A DNA stretch of 64,000 nt from Mangrovihabitans endophyticus (GTDB taxonomy: Bacteria > Actinomycetota > Actinomycetes > Mycobacteriales > Micromonosporaceae): positions 1-64,000 of the forward strand of contig NZ_BMMX01000030.1 in NCBI RefSeq assembly GCF_014646155.1, in the 5' to 3' direction. A program made the position numbers and the translations under genes. The notes under the pieces were generated by a model. That model was given only the letters and a program-made list of their open reading frames with translations, did not search any database and had not been told where the DNA came from. Below are positions 34,314-43,121 of the stretch, piece by piece; positions within the stretch are counted from its first letter, which is position 1; the number at the start of each line of letters is the position of its first letter.

Positions 34314-34319
34314 ACGGTA
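34314..34319 (-). promoter_or_regulatory. -10 element for the ABC exporter operon
   Basis: TACCGT (minus strand), seven bases before ATG 34306. TTGACT (complement of 34343-34348) lies further upstream at a longer than usual distance. Confidence 0.5.
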
Positions 34320-34324
34320 TGTCG

Positions 34325-34348
34325 TCAAGTTTGAATAGGCAAAGTCAA
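34325..34348. promoter_or_regulatory. possible PadR operator at the exporter promoter
   Basis: An AT-rich stretch containing TCAAGTTTG (34325-34333) and AATAGGCAAA (34334-34343). The PadR promoter carries near copies, AATAGCCAAA (34948-34957) and CAAATTTGA (34954-34962), consistent with one regulator binding both. Confidence 0.4.
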
Positions 34349-34936
34349 TTACACGTCGTTCCACATGTCGGGGGTGGCGCCGCCGTCCGGCATGTACCTC
34401 TCGCCGGATTCGATGCGCTGGGCGGTTCGTTCACACCAGGCCATCTCGGCCTCGTGGCGGTCGATGGTGAGCTCCCAGAGCCACGAGACGTAGGACGGCT
34501 TGCGCCGCGCCCAGTCGGCTGACATGGCGGCACGCAACTGCTGCACTCCGACGGTGAGCTGGACGATCCGATTGCGTAGCGCCGCGGCGGCCTCGGCACG
34601 CGGCAGTGCGGGCAGGAACGAGAATCCGGCCATGAACCGCTCGGGCGAGCCGCCGACCTGCCACCAGGCGTCGCGCAGCAGCGTCATGAACTCCGCGGCA
34701 CCCTTGTCGGTGATCTCGTACGTGGTGCGTGCGGGGCGTGCGCCGACCTGCTCGGTGGCGACCGGGCGGATCAGCTCCTCCTCGGAGAGCTTGCGCAGCG
34801 CGTGATAGATCGATCCGGGCTGCACGTGGGCCCACTTATCGGCGTTCCAGCTCAGCAGCTCACGGCGGACGTCGTAGCCGTGCACCGGCTGCATCCACTG
34901 CACCAGGCCGAGGATCATCATGCGCGTCGCGGACAT
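34349..34936 (-). CDS. PadR-family transcriptional regulator
   Basis: Regulator of 195 residues. The N-terminal winged helix is clear: MMILGLVQWMQPVHGYDVRR then HVQPGSIYHALRKLSEEELI. The C-terminal Vir-type helical dimerisation domain covers about residues 95-180 and is Trp-rich (DAWWQVGG, YVSWLWELT), as in PadR members that bind drugs. It directly precedes the DrrAB-like exporter and likely represses it and itself. The start ATG 34936 has TACTCT six bases upstream. It is divergent from accA. Confidence 0.92.
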   Translation of the reverse strand: MSATRMMILGLVQWMQPVHGYDVRRELLSWNADKWAHVQPGSIYHALRKLSEEELIRPVATEQVGARPARTTYEITDKGAAEFMTLLRDAWWQVGGSPERFMAGFSFLPALPRAEAAAALRNRIVQLTVGVQQLRAAMSADWARRKPSYVSWLWELTIDRHEAEMAWCERTAQRIESGERYMPDGGATPDMWNDV

Positions 34937-34942
34937 GACCCG

Positions 34943-34948
34943 AGAGTA
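34943..34948 (-). promoter_or_regulatory. -10 element for the PadR gene
   Basis: TACTCT (minus strand), six bases before ATG 34936. The shared AATAGCCAAA motif overlaps it. Confidence 0.65.
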
Positions 34949-34990
34949 ATAGCCAAATTTGACTGAAAAGAAACCGTCCGCCGCGACCGC

Positions 34991-34996
34991 TAGGCT
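34991..34996 (+). promoter_or_regulatory. -10 element for accA
   Basis: TAGGCT, seven bases before GTG 35004. It fixes the start against an upstream in-frame start at 34959. Confidence 0.65.
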
Positions 34997-35003
34997 CGGG
35001 TTC

Positions 35004-36749
35004 GTGCGCAAGGTATTGATCGCCAATCGCGGCGAGATCGCTGTCCGGGTCATCCGGGCCTGTCAGGACGCGGGTCTGGCCAGCGTCGCCGTCTACGCCG
35101 ACGCCGATCGCGACGCGCCGCCGGCCCGACTCGCCGACGAGGCGTACGCGTTGGGAGGCGACACCGCAGCGGACACCTATCTGCGCATCGACAAGCTGCT
35201 GGACGTGGCCGAGCGCAGCGGTGCCGACGCGGTGCACCCCGGTTATGGCTTCCTCTCCGAAAACGCGGACTTCGCACAGGCGGTGCTGGACGCGGGCCTG
35301 ACCTGGATCGGCCCCACCCCGCAGGCGATCCGCGACCTGGGCGACAAGGTCACCGCGCGGCACATCGCCCAGCGCGTCGGCGCACCGCTGGTCCCGGGCA
35401 CGAGCGAGCCGGTGTCCGGTGCCGACGAGATCGTGGCGTTCGCCGAGGAGCACGGCTTGCCGGTGGCGATCAAGGCGGCGTTCGGCGGCGGCGGACGCGG
35501 TCTCAAGGTGGCCCGCACCGTGGCCGAGATCCCGGCGCTGTTCGAGTCGGCCACGCGCGAGGCGGTGGCGGCGTTCGGGCGGGGCGAGTGTTTCGTGGAG
35601 CGCTACCTGGACCGGCCCCGGCATGTGGAGGCTCAGGTCCTCGCCGATCAGCACGGGTCGGTGGTGGTGGTCGGCACCCGCGACTGCTCGCTGCAGCGTC
35701 GCCATCAGAAGCTGGTCGAGGAGGCACCCGCGCCGTTCCTCACCGACGAGCAGCGGTCCCGCATCCACGAGAGCGCCAAGGCGATCTGCCGGGAGGCGGG
35801 CTATCACGGCGCCGGGACGGTGGAATACCTGGTCGGCCAGGACGGCACCATTTCGTTCCTGGAGGTGAACACCCGGCTGCAGGTGGAGCACCCGGTCACC
35901 GAGGAGACGGCGGGCGTCGACCTGGTCCGGGAGATGTTCCGGATCGCCGACGGGGAACCGTTGCGCCTGCACGCGGATCCGGTGCCGCGCGGCCACGCCA
36001 TCGAGTTCCGCATCAACGGCGAGGACGCCGGCCGCGGTTTCCTGCCCGCTCCCGGCGCCGTCACCGGGTTGACCTGGCCGGCTGGGCCGGGGGTGCGGGT
36101 CGATGCCGGAGTGACGCAGGGCGATGTGGTCGGCGGCAACTTCGACTCCATGATGGCGAAGATCATCGTCACCGGGGAGACCCGTCAGGAGGCGATCGAG
36201 CGCTCCCGCCGGGTCCTGGACGAGACGGTGATCGACGGCATCGCCACGGTGCTGCCGTTCCATCGCCTGGTGGTCCGCGACCCCGCGTTCGTGGCGGACT
36301 TCAGCGTGCACACCCGGTGGATCGAGACCGAATGGGCCGGCGGCGTCCCGCCGTTCACCGCGCCAGCGGCGGCCGACCAGCCGGACGCCGAGCGCACCAG
36401 CGTGGTCGTCGAGGTGGCCGGCAAGCGGTTGGAGGTCACCCTGCCGGCCGGCCTGGCCGCGAGCGGACCGGCCCCGGCCGCCCGCCCGGCCGCGCGGCGG
36501 TCCCGCGCCGGCCGGGCCGCCCCGGCCGCCAGCGCGGCGGCGTTGAGCGCCCCCATGCAGGGCACCGTGGTCAAGGTGGCGGTGAGTGACGACGACCAGG
36601 TCGCCGAGGGCGACGTGATCGTGGTGGTCGAGGCGATGAAGATGGAGCAGCCGTTGCCCGCCCACCGGGCCGGCACGGTGACCGGTCTGGCGGTCAAGGC
36701 GGGCGAGACGGTCACCCCGGGCACCGTCATCTGCACCATCGAGGAGTGA
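35004..36749 (+). CDS. accA: acyl-CoA carboxylase alpha subunit (biotin carboxylase + BCCP)
   Basis: Protein of 581 residues that carboxylates its own biotin using ATP and bicarbonate, then delivers CO2 to the beta subunit. The biotin carboxylase part (residues 1-450) shows RKVLIANRGEIAVRVIRA, the ATP-grasp glycine loop FGGGGRGLKV, RDCSLQRRHQKLVEEAPAP and EVNTRLQVEHPVTE. A Pro/Ala hinge follows, then the BCCP domain with the biotinylation site VEAMKMEQ near residue 547. In Streptomyces the equivalent gene is called accA2 and is shared between acetyl- and propionyl-CoA carboxylases. BirA at 19596 should modify it. Confidence 0.95.
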   Translation: MRKVLIANRGEIAVRVIRACQDAGLASVAVYADADRDAPPARLADEAYALGGDTAADTYLRIDKLLDVAERSGADAVHPGYGFLSENADFAQAVLDAGLTWIGPTPQAIRDLGDKVTARHIAQRVGAPLVPGTSEPVSGADEIVAFAEEHGLPVAIKAAFGGGGRGLKVARTVAEIPALFESATREAVAAFGRGECFVERYLDRPRHVEAQVLADQHGSVVVVGTRDCSLQRRHQKLVEEAPAPFLTDEQRSRIHESAKAICREAGYHGAGTVEYLVGQDGTISFLEVNTRLQVEHPVTEETAGVDLVREMFRIADGEPLRLHADPVPRGHAIEFRINGEDAGRGFLPAPGAVTGLTWPAGPGVRVDAGVTQGDVVGGNFDSMMAKIIVTGETRQEAIERSRRVLDETVIDGIATVLPFHRLVVRDPAFVADFSVHTRWIETEWAGGVPPFTAPAAADQPDAERTSVVVEVAGKRLEVTLPAGLAASGPAPAARPAARRSRAGRAAPAASAAALSAPMQGTVVKVAVSDDDQVAEGDVIVVVEAMKMEQPLPAHRAGTVTGLAVKAGETVTPGTVICTIEE

Positions 36750-36765
36750 GGTCGGCCCGCTGGGA

Positions 36766-37422
36766 TCAGCCCACTCCGTCCCGCAGCCGGGCGAACACCA
36801 GCCGGGCCGCGTCCTCCGGGGCGGCCGAGGTGCCCGGCAGGGCGCCGCTGAGCCAGAGCGTGGCGAACCCGTGCGCCACCGACCATGCGGCGAGGCCCGC
36901 GGCTCGGGTTTCATCCCACTCGCCCGCGCTGCCGCCGACGGTCCGACCGGGATCCGGGCGGGCGGGATCCGGGCGGGCGGGATCCGGGCGGGCGGGATCC
37001 GGGCGGGCGGGATCCGGGCGGGCCCGCATCGCGGCCAGGCCCTCGTAGAGCGCCCGCCGCGCTCGTTGCCGCGCGGCGGCCAGATCCGCGTCCTCGGCGC
37101 GGTACAGGCCGGGGGAGAACATCACCTCGAAGTGCGCCCGGTGCGCCAGCGCGAACCGGACGTACGCCACTCCGGCCTCAAGAAACTCGCCGGACCCGGC
37201 GGACAGTTCCGCGGACAACTTGTCGAAGCCCTCCGCGGCGAAGGCGGTCAGCAGGCCCGCCTTGTCTCCGAAGTGATGCATCGGGGCGGCATGCGACACG
37301 CCTGCCCGGCGGGCCAGGTCGCGCAGGCTCAGAGCGGCCGGCCCGGCCTCGCCGATCGCCTCCGCGGTGGCGTCGAGCAGCGCCCGCCGGAGGTCGCCAT
37401 GGTGATATGACCGCTTCGCCAT
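36766..37422 (-). CDS. TetR/AcrR regulator with pentapeptide-repeat insertion
   Basis: Regulator of 218 residues. The N-terminal HTH reads LRDLARRAGVSHAAPMHHFG after SYHHGDLRRALLDA. The C-terminal half has AAGLAAWSVAHGFATLWLSG, typical of the WHG-type ligand domain. Between them, after about residue 128, sits RPDPA repeated about five times and then RTVGGSAGEWDE. This insertion is coded by a 15-bp minisatellite and would form a loop between ligand-domain helices. The start has TACAGT six bases upstream. The gene is convergent with accA (16-bp gap); its target is unknown. Confidence 0.9.
   Translation of the reverse strand: MAKRSYHHGDLRRALLDATAEAIGEAGPAALSLRDLARRAGVSHAAPMHHFGDKAGLLTAFAAEGFDKLSAELSAGSGEFLEAGVAYVRFALAHRAHFEVMFSPGLYRAEDADLAAARQRARRALYEGLAAMRARPDPARPDPARPDPARPDPARPDPGRTVGGSAGEWDETRAAGLAAWSVAHGFATLWLSGALPGTSAAPEDAARLVFARLRDGVG
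36951..37023 (-). repeat. 15-bp minisatellite in the TetR gene
   Basis: Almost five perfect copies of GATCCGGGCGGGCGG, starting at 36951, 36966, 36981, 36996 and 37011. Each codes for one RPDPA unit on the minus strand. Confidence 0.95.
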
Positions 37423-37428
37423 CCGCCC

Positions 37429-37434
37429 ACTGTA
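37429..37434 (-). promoter_or_regulatory. -10 element for the TetR gene
   Basis: TACAGT (minus strand), six bases before ATG 37422. Confidence 0.55.
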
Positions 37435-37843
37435 TCTAGTCGTTGACAAGTTAGACGCGAGAGCGTAATACTGCTCCTTTGCCTCTCGTCGATCGGCTCC
37501 GCGAGCGACGACCGACCGACGACGAGCGGACGACAGGACGTCACGGGCGGGGGCCGCCGGTACGGGACCTACCGGCGGCCCGAGCGCCCGAGACGACCGA
37601 GAACGGGGGACCCGGCGTTTCGAGCACCATCACGGTACGCCGCGTTTCTGTGCGTGCGTAGCCGCTGCGGGCGGGCTAACTCGGCGAAACCCGGCCGAAC
37701 ACCGCCGAACTGCAACGGCAGCAACGTACCGTGGTACGGATCACCGTTAGCCTGCCCGCAGAACGAGCATGCTGAACTCAGCCCACTCTCAGGGCTGTCC
37801 AAGCACCATGACGGGAGCCCCGAGCCGCGAGGTGGCCGCATCA
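37435..37843. other. divergent intergenic region, TetR / DedA
   Basis: About 400 bases without a convincing gene; short open frames lack codon bias and family resemblance. TGACAA/TTGTCA at 37444-37449 may belong to the TetR operator area. GAGGTGG at 37829-37835 is the ribosome binding site of the DedA gene. Confidence 0.4.
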
Positions 37844-38653
37844 ATGACTGATCTGTTGACCGTGCTGACCACGCCGGCGTGGATCTACCTGGCCATTTTC
37901 GGGTTCCTGACGGTCGACGCGATGGTTCCGGTGTTCCCGGTCCAGGCCATCATGATCACTTCTGGCGCGCTCACCGTCTACGGAAACCTGGAACTTCCGG
38001 TGGTGATCGCGGTGGGTGCGCTCGGCATGTTCACCGGCGACGCCCTCGCCTTCGTGCTGGGCCGGACCTCCGGGAACGTGGGCGGCAACTGGCTCAGCAG
38101 CCGCCTCGCCGCGTTACGGCAGCGCTTCGCACCGAAGAACGACGAGCCCGCCTCCAAGACCCGGCGCGCCGCCGAGCGCTTCACCCGCGGGCTGCGCCAG
38201 CCGGGCCCGCTGGTGCTCCTGCTGTGCCGGTTCGTCCCGGGCGGCCGGATGGCCTCCGGTTACCACGCGGGCCGCACCGGCTATCCGATCAAGTTCTTCA
38301 TCGCGTACGACGGTGGCGCATGCCTGGCCTGGGCAACCTACGGCGGCCTCGTGGGCCACATCGGCGGCACCGCGGTGACCCAGTCGGCCTGGCGGCTGTT
38401 CGCCATCGCGGCCACCGCGGCGGTCGTCTTCGGCACCGCAGGCTGGATCCTGGCGCTGTTCGGCGGTCGCAAAGCTGTCGACCAAGAGATCGCCGAGGAC
38501 GCCACGGCCACCCCGGAGGTGGACACCCAGGAGGCGCCTACCCAGCAGGCGGACACCCAGCAGGCGGCGAGCGACGACGCGTCGGCGGAGCAGGTGGGAC
38601 AGGCAGCTATCGCGGCTCGTGGTACATCAACTGACGGGCAGCCTCCGCGATAG
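37844..38653 (+). CDS. DedA/VTT-domain membrane protein
   Basis: Protein of 269 residues. DedA-family proteins are proposed undecaprenyl-phosphate or phospholipid flippases. Signatures include FPVQAIMITSGALTVYG and the conserved RFVPGGRMASGYHAGRTGY block with its functional Arg, then FFIAYDGGACLAWATYGG. About five membrane segments are visible. The last 55 residues are Gln/Thr/Glu-rich and contain TQQADTQQA-type repeats. ATG 37844 is chosen for its GAGGTGG site eight bases upstream. The 3' end overlaps convergent lpdA by 47 bases. Confidence 0.88.
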   Translation: MTDLLTVLTTPAWIYLAIFGFLTVDAMVPVFPVQAIMITSGALTVYGNLELPVVIAVGALGMFTGDALAFVLGRTSGNVGGNWLSSRLAALRQRFAPKNDEPASKTRRAAERFTRGLRQPGPLVLLLCRFVPGGRMASGYHAGRTGYPIKFFIAYDGGACLAWATYGGLVGHIGGTAVTQSAWRLFAIAATAAVVFGTAGWILALFGGRKAVDQEIAEDATATPEVDTQEAPTQQADTQQAASDDASAEQVGQAAIAARGTSTDGQPPR

Positions 38654-40007
38654 AACCGGACAGCGACGGATAGATCGTGAAGGTGTGGGCCAACTGGTCC
38701 ACGGTGAGATTGTTCTCCACCGCCATGGTGACCGGCAGGATCAGCTCGCTGGCCTTCGGCGCGACCACCACGCCGCCCACGATCTGACCGGTGGCCGGCC
38801 GGCAGAACAGCTTGACGAAACCGTCGCGCACCTCGGCCATCTTGGCCCGCGCGTTGCCGGACAGCGGCAACATCACCTGGCGCGCGGGGACCTTCCCGCT
38901 GTCCACGTCGTTCTGCGACACCCCCACCGTGGCCAGTTCCGGGTCGGTGAAGACGTTCGCCGAGACGGTGCGCAGCCGCAACGGTGTCACCGCCTCGCCC
39001 ATGGCGTGCCACACGGCGATCCGGCCCTGCATCGCCGCGACGCTGGCCAGCGGCAGCACGCCGGTGCAGTCGCCGGCCGCATAGATCCCCGGCACATTGG
39101 TGCGCGACACCCGGTCGACGGTGACGTAGCCGCCCTGAGCCACCTCCACGCCGTACTCGCGCAGGCCAAGATCCGCGGTGTTGGGCACGGCGCCCACGGC
39201 CATCAGCGCGTGCGAGCCGCTGACCGACCGGCCGTCGGCGAGCGTGACCGACACACCGTCGCCGGTGTTCACCACGGACTTGGCGCGGGACTGGTTGAGG
39301 ATCGTCATGCCCCGCTCGCGGAAGACACGCTCGATGGCCATCGCAGCGTCGGCATCCTCATGCGGCATCACCCGCTCCCGGCTGGACACCAGGGTCACCC
39401 GCACACCGATGGCCAGGAAGGCGCTGGCGAACTCCGCGCCGGTCACGCCGGAGCCGACCACGATCAGGTGCTCGGGCAGCTCCGGAAGGTCGTAGACCTG
39501 ACGCCAGTCCAGCACCCGTTCGCCGTCCGGGACGGCGGTCGGCAGCACCCGAGGGGTGGCGCCGGTGGCCAACAGGACGGTGTCGGCGTCCACCGCGTAC
39601 GTCTCCGCACCCACCGGCGTGATCAACACACGGTGAGTGTGACCGAGCGTGTCGTCACCCATCCGGGCATGCCCGTGCACCACGTCCACCCCGGCCTTGA
39701 CCAGCTTCGCCTGGATGTCGCCGGACTGGGCCACGGCGAGTTGCTTGACCCGCTCGTTGACCGTCGCGACGTCGACGCTCACCCCGGACAGGCCCGCCGA
39801 GCGAATCCCGAAACGGTCGTTGTTCCGATACCCGGTCACCACCTCTGAACTGGCGATGAACGTCTTCGACGGCACGCAGTCGGACAGCACGCAGGCACCG
39901 CCCGCGCCATCAGCCTCGACGAGCGTGACGTCCGCGTCGAGCTGGGCCGCCACCAGCGCCGCTTCGTAGCCGCCCGGGCCCCCACCGATGATCACGATCC
40001 GGCTCAC
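38607..40007 (-). CDS. lpdA: NAD(P)H-dependent flavoprotein disulfide reductase, LpdA type
   Basis: Protein of 466 residues related to mycobacterial LpdA (Rv3303c), which has quinone reductase activity instead of acting in lipoamide complexes. The FAD motif IVIIGGGPGGYEAALVA is at the N-terminus, with the redox pair in GGACVLSDCVPSK (Cys39 and Cys44). The NAD motif is IVVGSGVTGAEFASAFL, and YAAGDCTGVLPLASVA is the second FAD block. The terminal His-Glu pair of true lipoamide dehydrogenases is not present in the usual form (HTFTIYPSLSGSIAEAARQL instead), which supports this class. GTG 40007 has GGAGGT about nine bases upstream. Confidence 0.9.
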   Translation of the reverse strand: MSRIVIIGGGPGGYEAALVAAQLDADVTLVEADGAGGACVLSDCVPSKTFIASSEVVTGYRNNDRFGIRSAGLSGVSVDVATVNERVKQLAVAQSGDIQAKLVKAGVDVVHGHARMGDDTLGHTHRVLITPVGAETYAVDADTVLLATGATPRVLPTAVPDGERVLDWRQVYDLPELPEHLIVVGSGVTGAEFASAFLAIGVRVTLVSSRERVMPHEDADAAMAIERVFRERGMTILNQSRAKSVVNTGDGVSVTLADGRSVSGSHALMAVGAVPNTADLGLREYGVEVAQGGYVTVDRVSRTNVPGIYAAGDCTGVLPLASVAAMQGRIAVWHAMGEAVTPLRLRTVSANVFTDPELATVGVSQNDVDSGKVPARQVMLPLSGNARAKMAEVRDGFVKLFCRPATGQIVGGVVVAPKASELILPVTMAVENNLTVDQLAHTFTIYPSLSGSIAEAARQLMYHEPR

Positions 40008-40077
40008 AGTCTGATTACCTCCACCTCAATTGTGCCGACACGCACCCCTCGTATTCTCTCCCACGGGCCGTGGCGGT

Positions 40078-40083
40078 TATCGT
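40078..40083 (+). promoter_or_regulatory. -10 element for the GGCT-like gene
   Basis: TATCGT, seven bases before GTG 40091. Confidence 0.6.
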
Positions 40084-40090
40084 CATCGCC

Positions 40091-40555
40091 GTGCGTCACT
40101 ACGCCGCGTATGGCTCAAATCTTGATCCTGCTCGCATGCGGGCTTACTGCCCGCACTCGCCGATGGTCGGCGTGGGGTGGATCGAGGGGTGGCGGCTGAC
40201 CTTCGCCGGCGACGGCGAGATGGGGTGGGAGGGCGCGGTCACCACCATCGTCGAATCGCCCGGCGACCGGGTGTTCGTCTCGCTGTACGACGTGCACCAG
40301 TGGGACGCCGCGCAGCTCGACGAGGTCGAGGGCGTGACCGCGGGGGCGTACCAGAAGCTCACCGTGCGCGTGGTGACCCTGGAGGGCGAATACAGCGCCT
40401 GGGTGTACGTCTACGACGGCTACGAGGGCGGCATGCCGACCGCCTGGTACCTGTCCGAGATCGCCAATGCCGCGGAGAAGGCGGGCGCGCCCGACGACTA
40501 CGTGATGGACCTGCGCCGCCGGCCCACCCGGACTGCTTCGCCGTCGGACGAATGA
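40091..40555 (+). CDS. gamma-glutamylcyclotransferase-like protein
   Basis: Protein of 154 residues with a GGCT/BtrG-type fold. The N-terminal YAAYGSNLDPARM holds the substrate-binding YGSNL motif, and the catalytic Glu is probably in LDEVEGVTAGAY. Such enzymes release 5-oxoproline from gamma-glutamyl compounds. The true substrate here is unknown. The leaderless start at GTG 40091 is preferred over the longer frame beginning at 40070. Confidence 0.87.
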   Translation: MRHYAAYGSNLDPARMRAYCPHSPMVGVGWIEGWRLTFAGDGEMGWEGAVTTIVESPGDRVFVSLYDVHQWDAAQLDEVEGVTAGAYQKLTVRVVTLEGEYSAWVYVYDGYEGGMPTAWYLSEIANAAEKAGAPDDYVMDLRRRPTRTASPSDE

Positions 40556-40572
40556 CCAGCTCCCGACGAGCG

Positions 40573-41310
40573 TCAGCGTCGTAGCGTGCCCCGCAACGAG
40601 TCAAGCAGACCGACCAGTTCGATCCGCTCGGCCCGGTCCAATTCCGCGTACGCCCGGCCGGCCATCGCGTCCGCCACCGATTCCGCCCACATCAGTCGCC
40701 GTACGATCGGGCCGACCTGAGGGTACGGAGGCTGCCAGCCGAAGGCGACCGCACCGGTCTCCCCTTCCGGCCCGGCGATGATCGCCTCCAACGGGGTCAG
40801 GCCGCTGGCCCGCACCGCGAGGACCTGCACACCCAGTCGGTGCTCGTGCAGCAGATGCAGGTTCACCGCCACCTGCGCGCCGGGCGCGCTGTTCGGCACC
40901 GGCATGGCGCGCCAGGCCGCGAACAGCGGCAGCGCGGCGCCGTCCGCCGCGTACGCGACCCGCTTGGTGAGATCGAGCAGCCGGCCGACCCGGGGGAAGT
41001 CGCCGATCCGCTCCTCGCCCCACCGACACAGCTCGTGCAGGTGCCAGGCGGCGACATCCATCGGGTCGGTGGTCTTGGCCGCCGCCTCCCACCCCTCCGC
41101 GACCGCGTCCGGGGCGATGAAGCCGATCGCCGCGGTCACCGTCTCGGCGCGCACCTCGCCGAGCGCGCCGGCCCGGGCCGACACGTGGTAGGCCCACCCG
41201 GACAATCCGAGCAGGCGGGCACGGCGCAGCGTCTGAGGTGATTCGGCGAAGGCTCCGATGAGCTCGGCCAGTCCCGGTTTGGCGGTGGCGGCTGCCTGTT
41301 CGGGGGTCAC
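40573..41310 (-). CDS. SCO6745/SalK-like family protein
   Basis: Protein of 245 residues, all-helical, resembling the SCO6745 family of actinobacteria from memory. Conserved looking parts are GLSGWAYHVSARAGALGEV, EVRAETVTAAIGFIAPD, AVAEGWEAA and FAAWRAMPVP. Some annotations call the family SalK-like or HTH-like, but no DNA-binding motif or catalytic residues can be assigned. GTG 41310 has CACAAT seven bases upstream, a near -10 element. Confidence 0.7.
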   Translation of the reverse strand: MTPEQAAATAKPGLAELIGAFAESPQTLRRARLLGLSGWAYHVSARAGALGEVRAETVTAAIGFIAPDAVAEGWEAAAKTTDPMDVAAWHLHELCRWGEERIGDFPRVGRLLDLTKRVAYAADGAALPLFAAWRAMPVPNSAPGAQVAVNLHLLHEHRLGVQVLAVRASGLTPLEAIIAGPEGETGAVAFGWQPPYPQVGPIVRRLMWAESVADAMAGRAYAELDRAERIELVGLLDSLRGTLRR

Positions 41311-41429
41311 GCGCCCGATTGTGCTCTTCTTGACTGGATCTGGAAAACATTCTCCGTCCTCGCCGGACCTTCGGGGTCCGCACGCCACCGTTCGGCGCGC
41401 CCGGCGCACCGTTTCGTCCAGTGAACCCC

Positions 41430-42374
41430 TCAGCCGGGGTCGTGGGCCTCCAGATCCTCCAGCGCGGCCTGAGCGTCTCCGACGCGCCGACGAGCCGCTG
41501 CGGCCTCCCGTTCCGCGTCACGGCGAGCGGACTTCCGCCGGGCCACATCGGCCTGCGCCTCCGCCCGGCGGCGCTCCAGCTCGGCCAGTTCGGCATCGAG
41601 GTCCTCGACCGTGTGCCCGGCGTCGCGTTCGGCCGATTCCGCCCGCTCCAATTGCTGATCGGCACGGCTCTCGGCGGCCTGCGCGGCACTCAACTCCCGC
41701 GCCAGCGCCCGGTGGCGTTCCTGGAACTCGCGGCGCCGGCGCTGCTCCGCCGCGCGGATCCGGATGTCGGACACCGTGCCGTCCGGCGCAGCCTCCGCCG
41801 CCACATCAGCGCCCTCGTCGTCGGCGGCGCCCTCGTCGTCAGCGGCGTCGGCGTCCACTTCGTCGGTGACCAGCCGCAGCCGAGGCCGCGGCACCTCGCC
41901 GAATCCCGCGTACGAGACGGCCCGCACCAGCCGTCCGGTGCGGACCTGCGCGGCGATATCCGGTTCGGCAAGCGCCGCGGTCAGCGTGGCCTCCACCTCG
42001 GCCAGCGGCAGCTTGCCGCCCACCGAGGCGCCCGATGCGAGCTCGCGCGCCTGCGCGACAAGTGCGGACACCACCTGCCGGCGCTGCGCGGACAACTGCC
42101 GCAGTTGGGCACCGTCCAGGCCACGCTGGGCGTCGCGCAGCGCGGTGGACAGCTCGACCAGTTCATCGATCAGATCCGGGCGGCGCAGCGCCAGCAGGTT
42201 GACCACCCAGGCGGCCACGGTCGGCTTCCGCAGCGCGGCGAGCCGTTTCGTGGCGGCCCGGTCCCCCGCCTCCCGAGCCTGCGCCACCGCAGCCGCACGG
42301 GCGGCGACGAACGAGTCCGGCGGCGCTTCATACATCCGCCGGATAAGCTCGTCCACGTCGTGGGCTGTGGGCAC
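41430..42374 (-). CDS. hypothetical coiled-coil protein
   Basis: Protein of 314 residues, not recognised beyond being common in actinomycetes. The N-terminal 170 residues are helical (LRKPTVAAWVVNLLALRRPD is a distinctive block). An acidic Ala/Asp linker and a 110-residue highly charged coiled coil (Glu/Arg/Ala heptads) follow. GTG 42374 begins one base after the stop of the upstream MBL gene, so the two are translated together. Confidence 0.75.
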   Translation of the reverse strand: MPTAHDVDELIRRMYEAPPDSFVAARAAAVAQAREAGDRAATKRLAALRKPTVAAWVVNLLALRRPDLIDELVELSTALRDAQRGLDGAQLRQLSAQRRQVVSALVAQARELASGASVGGKLPLAEVEATLTAALAEPDIAAQVRTGRLVRAVSYAGFGEVPRPRLRLVTDEVDADAADDEGAADDEGADVAAEAAPDGTVSDIRIRAAEQRRRREFQERHRALARELSAAQAAESRADQQLERAESAERDAGHTVEDLDAELAELERRRAEAQADVARRKSARRDAEREAAAARRRVGDAQAALEDLEAHDPG

Positions 42375-42375
42375 G

Positions 42376-43014
42376 TCAGTCGATCGTCGTGCCGGGCGTC
42401 AGGTGGGCGTAGCCGGTGCCGGACAGCCGCTCCAGGTGGCCGTCCGAGACGCGCGCGCCGGTCTCGTTCAGCAACGCGTCGTGCAGCGCGAAGGCCCGGC
42501 CCGGCTTCACCGCCCGGACGAAGTCGATCGACTCGGCGAGCTTGGCCCATGGGGCGTTCAACGGCACGAACAGAGTATCCACCGGCACCCCGTCGTCCGG
42601 CACGAAGAACGAGTCTCCCGGGTGATAAAGGTTCGCCGTGCCGTCGCTGACGAGATAGCCCAGGTTCGCCACGCGCGGGATGTCCTGATGAATCAGGGCA
42701 TGCTGCCCCCCGTACGCGGTGACGGTCAGCCCGGCGGCGGAGAACCGCTGCCCCGGCTCGACCGTGGTGACCGCGTCCCGCAGCGGCGCCAGCTTCGGCA
42801 GCACCTCGGCGTGCGCGAAGATGCGCAAGTCCGGCCGCGTGGACCGGGCCGCGACCACCGCGTCGACGTTCAGGTGATCGAAGTGTTCGTGCGTGATCAG
42901 CACCGCGTCCGCGCCGTCCAGCGCCGACTGCTCACTGAACGCGCCGGGATCGACGACGAGCACGCCGTCGCCTTCCACGCGCAGACAGGAATGCGTGAAC
43001 TTGGTGATGCGCAT
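42376..43014 (-). CDS. MBL-fold metal-dependent hydrolase
   Basis: Protein of 212 residues, UlaG/YycJ-like single-domain metallo-beta-lactamase fold. Metal ligands are in ITHEHFDHLN (HxHxDH), GGQHALIH, HPGDSF and the C-terminal ALHDALLN. Substrate unknown. GGAGGAGG on the minus strand lies about six bases before the ATG, a strong ribosome site. It heads a two-gene unit with the coiled-coil protein. Confidence 0.88.
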   Translation of the reverse strand: MRITKFTHSCLRVEGDGVLVVDPGAFSEQSALDGADAVLITHEHFDHLNVDAVVAARSTRPDLRIFAHAEVLPKLAPLRDAVTTVEPGQRFSAAGLTVTAYGGQHALIHQDIPRVANLGYLVSDGTANLYHPGDSFFVPDDGVPVDTLFVPLNAPWAKLAESIDFVRAVKPGRAFALHDALLNETGARVSDGHLERLSGTGYAHLTPGTTID

Positions 43015-43121
43015 GAGGCCTCCTCCGCAGCCGAATCGTTATTGGCGCTACCCGAGTCTGCCGGAACCCATGCCCCCGCGCCGCACGTCACAGCGGACAA
43101 CATCGGACACGGGAGGCAATG

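Noticed and set aside
34959..35003. Extended N-terminus of the carboxylase alpha subunit
   Set aside because: Family members begin at the RKVLIANRGEIA block, and TAGGCT lies at leaderless distance from GTG 35004.
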